Positions 29,205 through 36,310 of a stretch of 64,000 nt of DNA are shown here, in pieces. This DNA is from Zoogloea dura. GTDB taxonomy: Bacteria > Pseudomonadota > Gammaproteobacteria > Burkholderiales > Rhodocyclaceae. The notes beneath the pieces were generated by a model, which worked only from the letters and a program-made list of their open reading frames with translations, was not told the origin of the DNA and did not search any database. The DNA lies in assembly GCF_012927165.1 (NCBI RefSeq), contig NZ_JABBGA010000014.1:62001-126000 (forward strand), in the 5' to 3' direction. Position 1 is the stretch's first letter. Each line of letters begins with the position of its first letter. A program made the translations under genes and the position numbers.

Positions 29205-30266
29205 ATGAGCTACGCGCTCACCATCGAGCCCCTCGGCCGCAGCATCGAGGTCGAAGAGGGCCAGACCATCCTGGATGCGGCCCTGCGCGCCGGCATCTTC
29301 CTGCCCCACGCCTGCGGGCAAGGCTATTGCGCCACCTGCAAGGTCACCGTGACCGACGGCGAGGTGGACCAGGGCAATGCCTCCAACTTCGCCCTGATGG
29401 ACTACGAACGGGACGAAGGCAAGGTGCTGGCCTGCTGCGCCAAACTCGAATCCGACCTGGTCATCGAGGTCGAGATCGAGACCGACGAGGACGCCCGCGA
29501 CATCCCGGTGCGCGACTACCACGGCGTGGTCAGCCGCATCGAGGACCTCACCCCCACCATCAAGGGCATCTGGATCAAGCTGGACGAGGGCGAGACCCTG
29601 GATTTCCAGGCCGGCCAGTACATCAACCTCAACCTGCCCGGCGAGCTGGGCTTCCGCGCCTTCTCCCTGGCCAATGCGCCATCCGCCGGCAACGAGATCG
29701 AGCTGAACATCCGCATCGTGCCCGGTGGCGCCGGCACCACCTGGATCCACAACGAGCTCAAGGCGGGCGACCGCTTGAGCCTCACCGGGCCCTACGGACG
29801 CTTCCTGGTGCACCGCTCGGCGGGCGTTCCGTCATTGTTCATGGCCGGCGGCTCGGGCCTGTCCAGCCCGCGCTCGATGATCCTCGACCTGCTGGAGGAG
29901 GGCTCGACCCTGCCCATCACCCTGGTTTACGGCGCCCGCAACCAGGCTGAGCTGTACTACCACCAGGAGTTTGTAGAGCTGGCGGCCCGGCATTCCCACT
30001 TCAGCTACGTGCCGGCGCTCTCCGACGAGCCGGCCGACAGCGACTGGCAGGGTTTCCGCGGCTATGTGCACGAGGCCGCCAAGGCCCACTTCGACAACGA
30101 CTTCCGCGGCCGCAAGGCCTACCTGTGCGGCCCGCCGCTGATGATCGAGGCCTGCATCTCCACGCTCATGCAGGGCCGCCTGTTCGAGCGCGACATCTAC
30201 ACCGAGAAGTTTTTCTCTGCCGCCGACGCCCAGCAGGTGCGCAGCCCGCTGTTCAAGCGGGTTTAA
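29205..30266 (+). CDS. dmpP: Phenol hydroxylase ferredoxin-NAD(P)H reductase
   Basis: 353 aa, P5 component. An N-terminal plant-type [2Fe-2S] domain carries the ligands in HACGQGYCATCKV and a fourth Cys in KVLACCAKLES. The FAD-binding block is FRAFSLANAP and the NAD-binding part has FMAGGSGLSSPRSM and AYLCGPPLMIEA. It delivers electrons from NAD(P)H to DmpN. Last gene of the operon; the toxin-antitoxin pair on the other strand follows 40 bases later. Confidence 0.95.
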   Translation: MSYALTIEPLGRSIEVEEGQTILDAALRAGIFLPHACGQGYCATCKVTVTDGEVDQGNASNFALMDYERDEGKVLACCAKLESDLVIEVEIETDEDARDIPVRDYHGVVSRIEDLTPTIKGIWIKLDEGETLDFQAGQYINLNLPGELGFRAFSLANAPSAGNEIELNIRIVPGGAGTTWIHNELKAGDRLSLTGPYGRFLVHRSAGVPSLFMAGGSGLSSPRSMILDLLEEGSTLPITLVYGARNQAELYYHQEFVELAARHSHFSYVPALSDEPADSDWQGFRGYVHEAAKAHFDNDFRGRKAYLCGPPLMIEACISTLMQGRLFERDIYTEKFFSAADAQQVRSPLFKRV

Positions 30267-30291
30267 GCCGGCATCGCCGGGTTGGAGGAAT

Positions 30292-30317
30292 GGCTCGGGG
30301 AGGGCTCAGCCCGAGCC
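30292..30317. terminator. GC-rich hairpin between dmpP and the RES toxin gene
   Basis: GGCTCGGG (30292-30299) pairs with CCCGAGCC (30310-30317), overlapping the end of the toxin gene. A second palindrome, ACAGGCGCC/GGCGCCTGT, follows at about 30319-30344. Neither has a T-run, so termination is uncertain; the place fits a convergent end. Confidence 0.4.
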
Positions 30318-30779
30318 CGACAGGCGCCCAAACAGGCGCCTGTCCCAGATGACGGGTTCAGCGCTTGAAAGCGTCATCCGCATGGCATCCGGGTGTGCCG
30401 GGTTGACCAGGGCGTTCCATTCCAGCTTGGCGACCACCGAGGGCACGAGCAAAACGGCGCTCCGCGCCTCACTCAGCCACAGATCACCAAAAATCCTCGC
30501 TGCCGTGCTGGCCTCGGCGTCCCATCCAGAGGGCAGCATTTCCGGATCGCGACGTTCGACCTTCACGTCATCGGGCAGGTCGGCCATCACATATCGATGC
30601 GTAGTCGGAATGCGGCCGATATTGGCATGAACCAATATTTCAAGCATCGCGCAGGCGTAGGTCAACGAGCCATAGATGACCGGACGACCGGGACTGTTCC
30701 AGCGTCCGCCAACCAGCGCGGCACCTGTTCCGTCCCAGAGCGGGTGCCGGCCGTCTCCAATCCGGTATATCCGCATCAC
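30306..30779 (-). CDS. RES-domain toxin (NAD-degrading type)
   Basis: 157 aa, RES family. Landmarks are RIYRIGDGRHPLWDGTGA, GGRWNSPGRPVIYGS with the conserved Arg, Tyr and Ser, then LEILVHANI. Characterised RES toxins deplete cellular NAD by phosphorolysis or hydrolysis and are neutralised by an Xre/ParS-type antitoxin. The ATG overlaps the antitoxin stop (ATGA), so the pair is translationally coupled with antitoxin first, the normal order. Full length, no frame damage. Confidence 0.9.
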   Translation of the reverse strand: MMRIYRIGDGRHPLWDGTGAALVGGRWNSPGRPVIYGSLTYACAMLEILVHANIGRIPTTHRYVMADLPDDVKVERRDPEMLPSGWDAEASTAARIFGDLWLSEARSAVLLVPSVVAKLEWNALVNPAHPDAMRMTLSSAEPVIWDRRLFGRLSGSG

Positions 30780-31204
30780 GCGGCAATGCCGTAATACAAG
30801 CGCCAGAGAAGCTCTTCAACCCGTCGCGCGCCAAGCTCCGTCATGGAGACATCCAGCGGCCGACGGTCCTGGAGCATTGAATGCGGTGCATTCAAGAATG
30901 ACCTGGCATCCTCCTCCGAATCCCAGACATAGGCCGCAGTGGCAAAGATCCGGGCAAGACGTTCAACCCGCGCGGACTCTTCGGCAGACAAGCTCTCGCG
31001 TCGCCGCTTGTAGGTGGCCTCCGGAACGATGCGATACAGGAGTTGCTTCCTGTCTTCCGCGCTCACGTGGACATGATCGATGCTGGCTTTCAGGGCACCC
31101 TTGGGAAGACCCTTTGAAACCATTTCATCAAGCTCGGCGAACGAGTGGGGGGCGGGCACAAGCGCCATGATCGACGCAATCCTCTCGGGGGTTACGAGTA
31201 CCAC
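30776..31204 (-). CDS. Xre/MbcA/ParS-type antitoxin of the RES toxin
   Basis: 142 aa from the GTG at 31204, chosen because AAGGAG lies eight bases upstream; the ATG at 31240 falls inside the palindromic operator and has no ribosome-binding site. The C-terminal toxin-binding domain (DUF2384/MbcA-ParS) is seen in ARIFATAAYVWDSEEDARSFL, LNAPHSMLQDRRPLDV and GARRVEELLWRLYYGIAA. The middle part (LSAEESARVERL, YRIVPEATYKRRR) is the Xre-like DNA-binding region. It should bind the palindrome upstream and repress its own operon. Confidence 0.88.
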   Translation of the reverse strand: MVLVTPERIASIMALVPAPHSFAELDEMVSKGLPKGALKASIDHVHVSAEDRKQLLYRIVPEATYKRRRESLSAEESARVERLARIFATAAYVWDSEEDARSFLNAPHSMLQDRRPLDVSMTELGARRVEELLWRLYYGIAA

Positions 31205-31214
31205 GATCGAGACT

Positions 31215-31263
31215 CCTTGAGTATCAAGTGATTTGATCATATCAGATCATGTGATACTCAAGG
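31215..31263. promoter_or_regulatory. 49-bp palindromic operator of the toxin-antitoxin operon
   Basis: CCTTGAGTATCA (31215-31226) is the exact reverse complement of TGATACTCAAGG (31252-31263). The inner part (GTGATTTGATCATATCAGAT region) is also symmetrical around 31239 with few mismatches, so the whole 49 bases form one long imperfect palindrome. It overlaps the antitoxin ribosome-binding site, consistent with autoregulation. Confidence 0.8.
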
Positions 31264-31316
31264 TCAAAGACAAGCCATGACCGCTGCGCAGCCCGTGGCG
31301 CTGGCACGTCCCCGCT

Positions 31317-31352
31317 CTAAACCTTCGTCTAATATCGCCACCCATCGTTTCC
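31317..31352 (+). promoter_or_regulatory. Putative tod-box-like sites upstream of tmoA
   Basis: CTAAACCTTCGTCTAA (31317-31332) matches the TodT/TmoT box ATAAAC-N4-GTTTAT well (both half-sites with one or two changes). Twenty bases further, CCCATCGTTT (31341-31350) matches the right half of such a box. They lie about 145 bases before tmoA. The known tod promoter has two full boxes and one half box; the linked TodS/TodT pair makes this assignment reasonable. Confidence 0.5.
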
Positions 31353-31477
31353 TTATAACTTTGGGCCATACGGATTGCCGCTGAATACCGGCGGGCCGTG
31401 TGACCCGGGCGACACAGAGCGCCTGCCGCGTGACGGGGCCATCGGGCTCCCGCATCCCGCCAAATAAGGAGACATTG

Positions 31478-32983
31478 ATGGCTGTACTCAATCGGATGGA
31501 CTGGTATGACCTGGCCAGGTCAACCAACTGGACGCCCACCTACGTAACGGAAGACGAACTGTTTCCGCCCCAGCTCGCCGGTGCCTTCGGCCTGCCGCAG
31601 AATGCCTGGGAGAAATACGACGAGCCCTACAAGCAGACTTATCCGGAATACGTGAAGGTCCAGCGCGACAAGGACGCCGGGGCCTATTCGGTCAAGGCGG
31701 CGCTGGAGCGCAGCCGTATTTTCGAGAATGCCGATCCGGGCTGGAAATCGGTGATGAAGGCGCATTACGGCGCGATCGCCCGCGGCGAATATGCGGCGGC
31801 CAGCGCCGAGGCCCGCATGATGCGTTTCTCCAAGGCGCCGGGCATGCGCAACATGTCCACCCTGGGCTGCCTGGACGAGATCCGGCATGGCCAGATGCAG
31901 CTCTATTTTCCCCACGAGCACGTGTCCAAGGACCGCCAGATGGACTGGGCCTTCAAGGCCTACGACACCAATGAATGGGCCATGATCGCCGCCCGTCATT
32001 TCTTCGACGACATCATGATGACCCGGGACGCCATCAGCGTCTCGATCATGCTCACCTTCAGTTTCGAGACCGGCTTCACCAACATGCAGTTCCTCGGCCT
32101 GGCGGCCGACGCGGCGGAGGCGGGGGATCACACCTTCGCCAACCTGATCTCGAGCATCCAGACGGACGAATCCCGTCACGCCCAGATCGGCGGCCCGGCG
32201 CTCAAGATCCTGATCGAGAACGGCCAGAAGGCCGAAGCCCAGAAGCGCGTGGATATCGCCGTGTGGGGGGCGTGGAAGCTGTTTTCGGTGCTGACCGGCC
32301 CGATCATGGATTACTACACCCCGCTGGAGCATCGCAAACAGTCCTTCAAGGAATTCATGGAGGAGTGGATCGTCGCCCAGTTCGAGCGCGCCCTGACCGA
32401 CATGGGCCTCGAATTGCCCTGGTATTGGGACATCTTCCTCAAGGACATCGGCGACACCCACCACGGCATGCATCTCGGCTCCTATTTCTGGCGCCCGACC
32501 GTGTGGTGGAACCCGGCCGCCGGCGTCACCCCGGCCGAGCGGGATTGGCTGGAGGAGAAATACCCGGGGTGGAACGACACCTGGGGCCAGTGCTGGGACG
32601 TGATCATCGACAACGTGGTCGATGGAAACATGGCCATGGCCTACCCGGAAACCCTGCCTTACGTCTGCAACATGTGCCAGCTGCCGATCCTGGGCACCCC
32701 GGGAAAGAACTGGAATGTCAAGGACTACCCCCTCGAGTACAAGGGGCGCCTGTATCACTTTGGCTCCGAAGTGGATCGCTGGGTATTTGAGCAGGAGCCC
32801 GAGCGCTATGCCGGCCATCTGAGCATCGTCGATCGCTTCCTGGCCGGGATGATCCAGCCGATGAACCTGGAAGGTGCCCTGGCCTATATGAACATCGCCC
32901 CCGGCGAAATGGGCGACGACGCCCACAACTATGCCTGGGCCGAAGTCTACCGGGCCCTGCGCGAAACCCGCAAAGCCGGCTGA
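31478..32983 (+). CDS. tmoA: Toluene monooxygenase oxygenase alpha subunit (diiron)
   Basis: 501 aa, TmoA/TbuA1/TouA family. The diiron ligands are intact: CLDEIRHGQMQ and TDESRHAQIG give the two ExxH motifs, with the intermediate Glu in FSFETGFTN. The N-terminus MAVLNRMDWYDLARSTNW is the family's. With TmoB and TmoE it forms the hydroxylase that converts toluene to cresols (regiospecificity cannot be read from sequence with confidence). The ribosome-binding site AAGGAGACATTG precedes the ATG. Confidence 0.95.
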   Translation: MAVLNRMDWYDLARSTNWTPTYVTEDELFPPQLAGAFGLPQNAWEKYDEPYKQTYPEYVKVQRDKDAGAYSVKAALERSRIFENADPGWKSVMKAHYGAIARGEYAAASAEARMMRFSKAPGMRNMSTLGCLDEIRHGQMQLYFPHEHVSKDRQMDWAFKAYDTNEWAMIAARHFFDDIMMTRDAISVSIMLTFSFETGFTNMQFLGLAADAAEAGDHTFANLISSIQTDESRHAQIGGPALKILIENGQKAEAQKRVDIAVWGAWKLFSVLTGPIMDYYTPLEHRKQSFKEFMEEWIVAQFERALTDMGLELPWYWDIFLKDIGDTHHGMHLGSYFWRPTVWWNPAAGVTPAERDWLEEKYPGWNDTWGQCWDVIIDNVVDGNMAMAYPETLPYVCNMCQLPILGTPGKNWNVKDYPLEYKGRLYHFGSEVDRWVFEQEPERYAGHLSIVDRFLAGMIQPMNLEGALAYMNIAPGEMGDDAHNYAWAEVYRALRETRKAG

Positions 32984-32996
32984 CGGATAAGGAAAC

Positions 32997-33021
32997 GGCC
33001 ATCCGCGCAAAGGCGGTGGCC
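32997..33021 (+). other. Intercistronic hairpin between tmoA and tmoB
   Basis: GGCCATCCGC (32997-33006) pairs with GCGGTGGCC (33013-33021), with a one-base bulge and a short loop. No T-run follows. It resembles in position and type the dmpO-dmpP hairpin and could stabilise the long tmoA message or reduce expression of downstream genes. Confidence 0.45.
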
Positions 33022-33073
33022 GCCTTCGGCAAATAGCCGAGGAATAGTCGAAGAATAGAGAGGAGATCTGAAA

Positions 33074-33340
33074 ATGGCATTGTTTCCATTGACGTCCAAT
33101 TTCGAGGGTGACTTCGTCCTGCAACTGGTCGCCGTCGATACCGAAAACACCATGGACGAGGTGGCCGCCGCCGCCGCCGTGCATTCCGTGGGCCGCCGCG
33201 TGCGGGCCCGGCCCGGGCACATCCTGCGGATCCGCCGGCAGGGGGCTGACGAATTCCTGCCCCGTACCATGAAGGTGGCCGAGTCCGGTCTCAAGCCGAC
33301 CGAGACGGTGGAAGTCATCTGGCAGATGCCGCACGGCTGA
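33074..33340 (+). CDS. tmoB: Toluene monooxygenase oxygenase gamma subunit
   Basis: 88 aa, TmoB family, small structural subunit of the hydroxylase with a ubiquitin-like fold in known structures. It begins MALFPLTSNFEGDFVLQLV as expected and ends shortly after VEVIWQM. The ribosome-binding site GAGGAGATCTGAAA precedes the ATG. Confidence 0.92.
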   Translation: MALFPLTSNFEGDFVLQLVAVDTENTMDEVAAAAAVHSVGRRVRARPGHILRIRRQGADEFLPRTMKVAESGLKPTETVEVIWQMPHG

Positions 33341-33357
33341 AGAGCGGGGAGCCGAGC

Positions 33358-33693
33358 ATGAGTTTCACCAAGGTATGCAGTGTCGACGAGCTGTGGGAAG
33401 GGGAGATGGAGCCCCACACCGTCAATGGCCACGACATTCTCGTGGTCTGCGCCGAGGGCGGCGCGATCAAGGCCTTCCAGGGCATCTGCCCGCACCAGGA
33501 CATCGCCCTCTCGGAGGGCAAGTTCGACGGCGAAAAGATCATCTGTCGCGCCCACCTGTGGCAGTTCGATGCTGCCACCGGCAAGGGCATCAACCCCGAC
33601 GACTGCGCCCTCGCCGAGTATCCGGTGCGGGTGGAGGGGGACGCGGTGTACGTGAGCACGGAAGGCGTCGAGCCCCTGTTCGCGCATTCCTGA
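33358..33693 (+). CDS. tmoC: Toluene monooxygenase Rieske ferredoxin
   Basis: 111 aa. The Rieske [2Fe-2S] ligands are visible in ICPHQDIAL (Cys-x-His) and ICRAHLWQFD (Cys-x2-His), spaced as in TmoC. It carries electrons from the reductase to the hydroxylase; phenol hydroxylases lack this component, which distinguishes the two operons. Starts 17 bases after tmoB. Confidence 0.94.
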   Translation: MSFTKVCSVDELWEGEMEPHTVNGHDILVVCAEGGAIKAFQGICPHQDIALSEGKFDGEKIICRAHLWQFDAATGKGINPDDCALAEYPVRVEGDAVYVSTEGVEPLFAHS

Positions 33694-33737
33694 CCTCTGA
33701 CAGCCGAACCGCCTGACGACACACAAGGAGAACAACG

Positions 33738-34052
33738 ATGAGCACTGCAAGTTCCGCCCAGGCCTATCACAACAACATGGTCGGCCCGGTGATGCGGGCC
33801 GGTGACCTGGCCCTCGCGGTGATCGAGGCCGCCCGCATCGACAACCCGGGCAAGGAAGTCTTTGTCGAGGACAAGCGGGCCTACGTCCGCATCCACACCG
33901 AGCAGGAAATGATCCTGCGCCGGGAAACCATCGAAGAGGAATTGGGCCGTCCGTTCCGCATGAACGACCTGGAGGTGGATCTGAGCTCTTTTGCCGGCCA
34001 GATCGAAAGCCTGGACGAAGCGGTGCGTTTCTATTTCGCCAAAAAGCTCTGA
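33738..34052 (+). CDS. tmoD: Toluene monooxygenase effector protein
   Basis: 104 aa, TmoD family, the cofactorless coupling protein that binds the hydroxylase and shapes its active site. The segments [18 protein letters not shown] and [17 protein letters not shown] are the family's. It is separated from tmoC by 44 bases and preceded by AAGGAGAACAACG. Confidence 0.92.
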   Translation: MSTASSAQAYHNNMVGPVMRAGDLALAVIEAARIDNPGKEVFVEDKRAYVRIHTEQEMILRRETIEEELGRPFRMNDLEVDLSSFAGQIESLDEAVRFYFAKKL

Positions 34053-34109
34053 CGGGGTTCGCCCGACACGCGACCCGACCAGACAGAAAAGAATATCGAG
34101 GAGACAAGA

Positions 34110-35096
34110 ATGTCCGAAGTTCAAGTGCTGAAGCCGCAGAAGACCTGGAGCCATCTGGCCGCGCGGCGCCGCAAGCCGAGCGAGTACGAGATCGTCAGCG
34201 CCAACCTGCATTACAACGACCGCGATCCGGATTCCCCCTATGAGCTGTCGCCGGGCATGTTCATGAACGAGTGGTACAAGAAGAATACCTTCGGTACCGC
34301 CCTCAAGCATGCCGACTGGAACGCCTTCCGCGACCCGGACGAGGTGGTCTACCGCACCTACAACATGATGCAGGACGGCCAGGAGACCTACGTCTTCGGC
34401 CTATTCGACCAGTTCAACCAGCGCGAGCACGACATCGCCCTGGACGCGCGCTGGGCGGGCACCCTGGCCCGCCTGTACACCCCGGCCCGCTACCTCTTCC
34501 ATACGGTGCAGATGGCCTCGGCCTACGTGGGGCAGGTGTCGCCGGCCAGCACCATCACCAACTGCAACTACTTCCAGATGGCCGACAGCCTGCGCTGGCT
34601 CAGCCACACCGCCTACCGTACCAAGGAGTTGTCCCTGGCCTTCCCCGACAAGGGCTTCGGCAGTGACGAGCGCCATTACTGGGAGAACGACGTGGCCTGG
34701 CAGGGCTTCCGCGAGCTGATGGAGCGGGCGCTGACGGTGTGGGATTGGGGCGAGGCCATCGTCGTCCTCAACCTGGTCGCCAAGCCGGCCATCGAGGAGT
34801 CGGTGCTGCGGGCGCTGGGCGAGTCGGCCCGGCACAACGGTGACACCCTGCTGGGGCTGCTCACCGACGCCCAACTGATCGATTCGGCCCGCCATCGGCG
34901 CTGGTTGGCGGCCTTCCTGCGCATGGCCGGGGAGACGTCGGGCAACCTGGAGCTCATCCGGGAATGGGTCGCCCGCTGGGAGCCGCTGGCTGACAAGGCC
35001 ATCGAGGCCTACTGCGGGGCCCTGCCCGATGTGCCGGATGCGGTGACCGCCACGAAGCTGGCCACCCGCGAGTTCCGCCGGTCGCTGGGCCTCTGA
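34110..35096 (+). CDS. tmoE: Toluene monooxygenase oxygenase beta subunit
   Basis: 328 aa, structural beta subunit of the diiron hydroxylase, paralogous to TmoA but without the iron ligands. The N-terminal stretch KTWSHLAARRRKPSEYEIVS and FALYTPARYLFHT-like segment (LARLYTPARYLFHTVQM) are family features. The ribosome-binding site GAGGAGACAAGA precedes the ATG. Confidence 0.93.
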   Translation: MSEVQVLKPQKTWSHLAARRRKPSEYEIVSANLHYNDRDPDSPYELSPGMFMNEWYKKNTFGTALKHADWNAFRDPDEVVYRTYNMMQDGQETYVFGLFDQFNQREHDIALDARWAGTLARLYTPARYLFHTVQMASAYVGQVSPASTITNCNYFQMADSLRWLSHTAYRTKELSLAFPDKGFGSDERHYWENDVAWQGFRELMERALTVWDWGEAIVVLNLVAKPAIEESVLRALGESARHNGDTLLGLLTDAQLIDSARHRRWLAAFLRMAGETSGNLELIREWVARWEPLADKAIEAYCGALPDVPDAVTATKLATREFRRSLGL

Positions 35097-35234
35097 CGCC
35101 ACAGCCTCTCCACAGGGGTGGTCCGGCGCCCGGACGGGCCGGCCAGCCCGCCCCTGCAGGCGAGCTTCCATGAGCGCTGCGCCGGGCTGCCCCAGGCAAG
35201 CTCGCATCGCAGTGCGCAGCACGAAGGTACTCCA

Positions 35235-36251
35235 GTGAACACTCCAGTCATTCTGAATGAGCGGGACGGGTCCCGCTTCGAGCAGCGCGACGGCGACACC
35301 ATCCTGCGGGCGGCCTTGCGGGCCGGTGTCGGCCTTTCCTATGAATGCAATTCCGGCGGCTGCGGCGGCTGCAAGTTCGACCTGCTCAGCGGTGAGGTCG
35401 ACACCCTGTGGGCTGACGCCCCCGGCCTGACCGCGCGGGACCGCCAGCGCGGGCGTCATCTGGCCTGTCAGTGCCGCGCCCGCGGGGCCGTCAGCATCAA
35501 GGCAGCCAGCGCGGCGGAGTACGTGCCGCTGCGCACTCCCCGGCGGCGGCAGGCGTGGCTGACCGGCGTCTCCGAGATCACCCACGACCTGCGCGAATTC
35601 CGCTTCCGTACCGATGGCGTCGCCGACTTCCTGCCCGGCCAGTACGCCATGCTGGACCTGCCGGGGGTGGGCGCGTCGCGCGCCTATTCGCTCTCCAACA
35701 CGCCCAACGAGGAGGGCGAGTGGCACTTCCAGATCCGCCGCGTGCCGCACGGCCAGGGCACCCATGCGCTCTTCGACCGCCTGGCCTGTGGTGACGAGAT
35801 CGGGCTGGACGGCCCGTACGGCGTGGCCTGGCTGCGCACCGCGGCACCGCGGGACATCGTCTGCGTGGCCGGCGGCTCGGGGCTGGCGCCGATGATCTCG
35901 ATCGCCCGCGGCGCCGCCGAGGCCGGCATGCTCGAGACCCGCAAGCTGTACTTCTTCTACGGCGCCCGCACGCCGCGGGATGTGTGCGGCCAGGCCATGC
36001 TCGAAAAGCTGGAAGGCTTCGGCGAGCGCATCCACTACATCCCCGTCGTCTCCCTGCCGGGCGAGGACGGGGCCTGGCCGGGCGAGACCGGCTATGTGCA
36101 TGACGCGCTGGCGCGGAGTCTGCCGGGGGGGCTGCCCGGCTTCGAGTTCTACTTTGCTGGACCTCCGCCGATGACCCAGGCCCTGCAGGAGATGCTGATG
36201 GTCGGCCATCGAGTGCCGTTCGAGCAGATCCATTTTGACCGGTTCTTCTGA
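35235..36251 (+). CDS. tmoF: Toluene monooxygenase ferredoxin-NADH reductase
   Basis: 338 aa from a GTG start with GAAGG seven bases upstream. The plant-type [2Fe-2S] ligands are in YECNSGGCGGCKF, with a fourth Cys in HLACQCRAR; the FAD block is SRAYSLSNTPN and the NAD block CVAGGSGLAPMIS. It passes electrons from NADH to TmoC. It is separated from tmoE by about 140 bases of GC-rich, palindrome-containing sequence, and its start lies directly in GGTACTCCAGTG, similar to the repeat between dmpC and dmpE. Confidence 0.92.
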   Translation: MNTPVILNERDGSRFEQRDGDTILRAALRAGVGLSYECNSGGCGGCKFDLLSGEVDTLWADAPGLTARDRQRGRHLACQCRARGAVSIKAASAAEYVPLRTPRRRQAWLTGVSEITHDLREFRFRTDGVADFLPGQYAMLDLPGVGASRAYSLSNTPNEEGEWHFQIRRVPHGQGTHALFDRLACGDEIGLDGPYGVAWLRTAAPRDIVCVAGGSGLAPMISIARGAAEAGMLETRKLYFFYGARTPRDVCGQAMLEKLEGFGERIHYIPVVSLPGEDGAWPGETGYVHDALARSLPGGLPGFEFYFAGPPPMTQALQEMLMVGHRVPFEQIHFDRFF

Positions 36252-36310
36252 ACCTCCTGCGACGACAGGGGAAGGAAGCGCCAGGCAGCAATTCCACCAA
36301 AGGGGAAGAC

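Noticed and set aside
31304-31320. Possible sigma54 promoter TGGCACGTCCCCGCT upstream of tmoA
   Set aside because: The -24 part matches but the GC of the -12 element is one base too close and the TT is missing.
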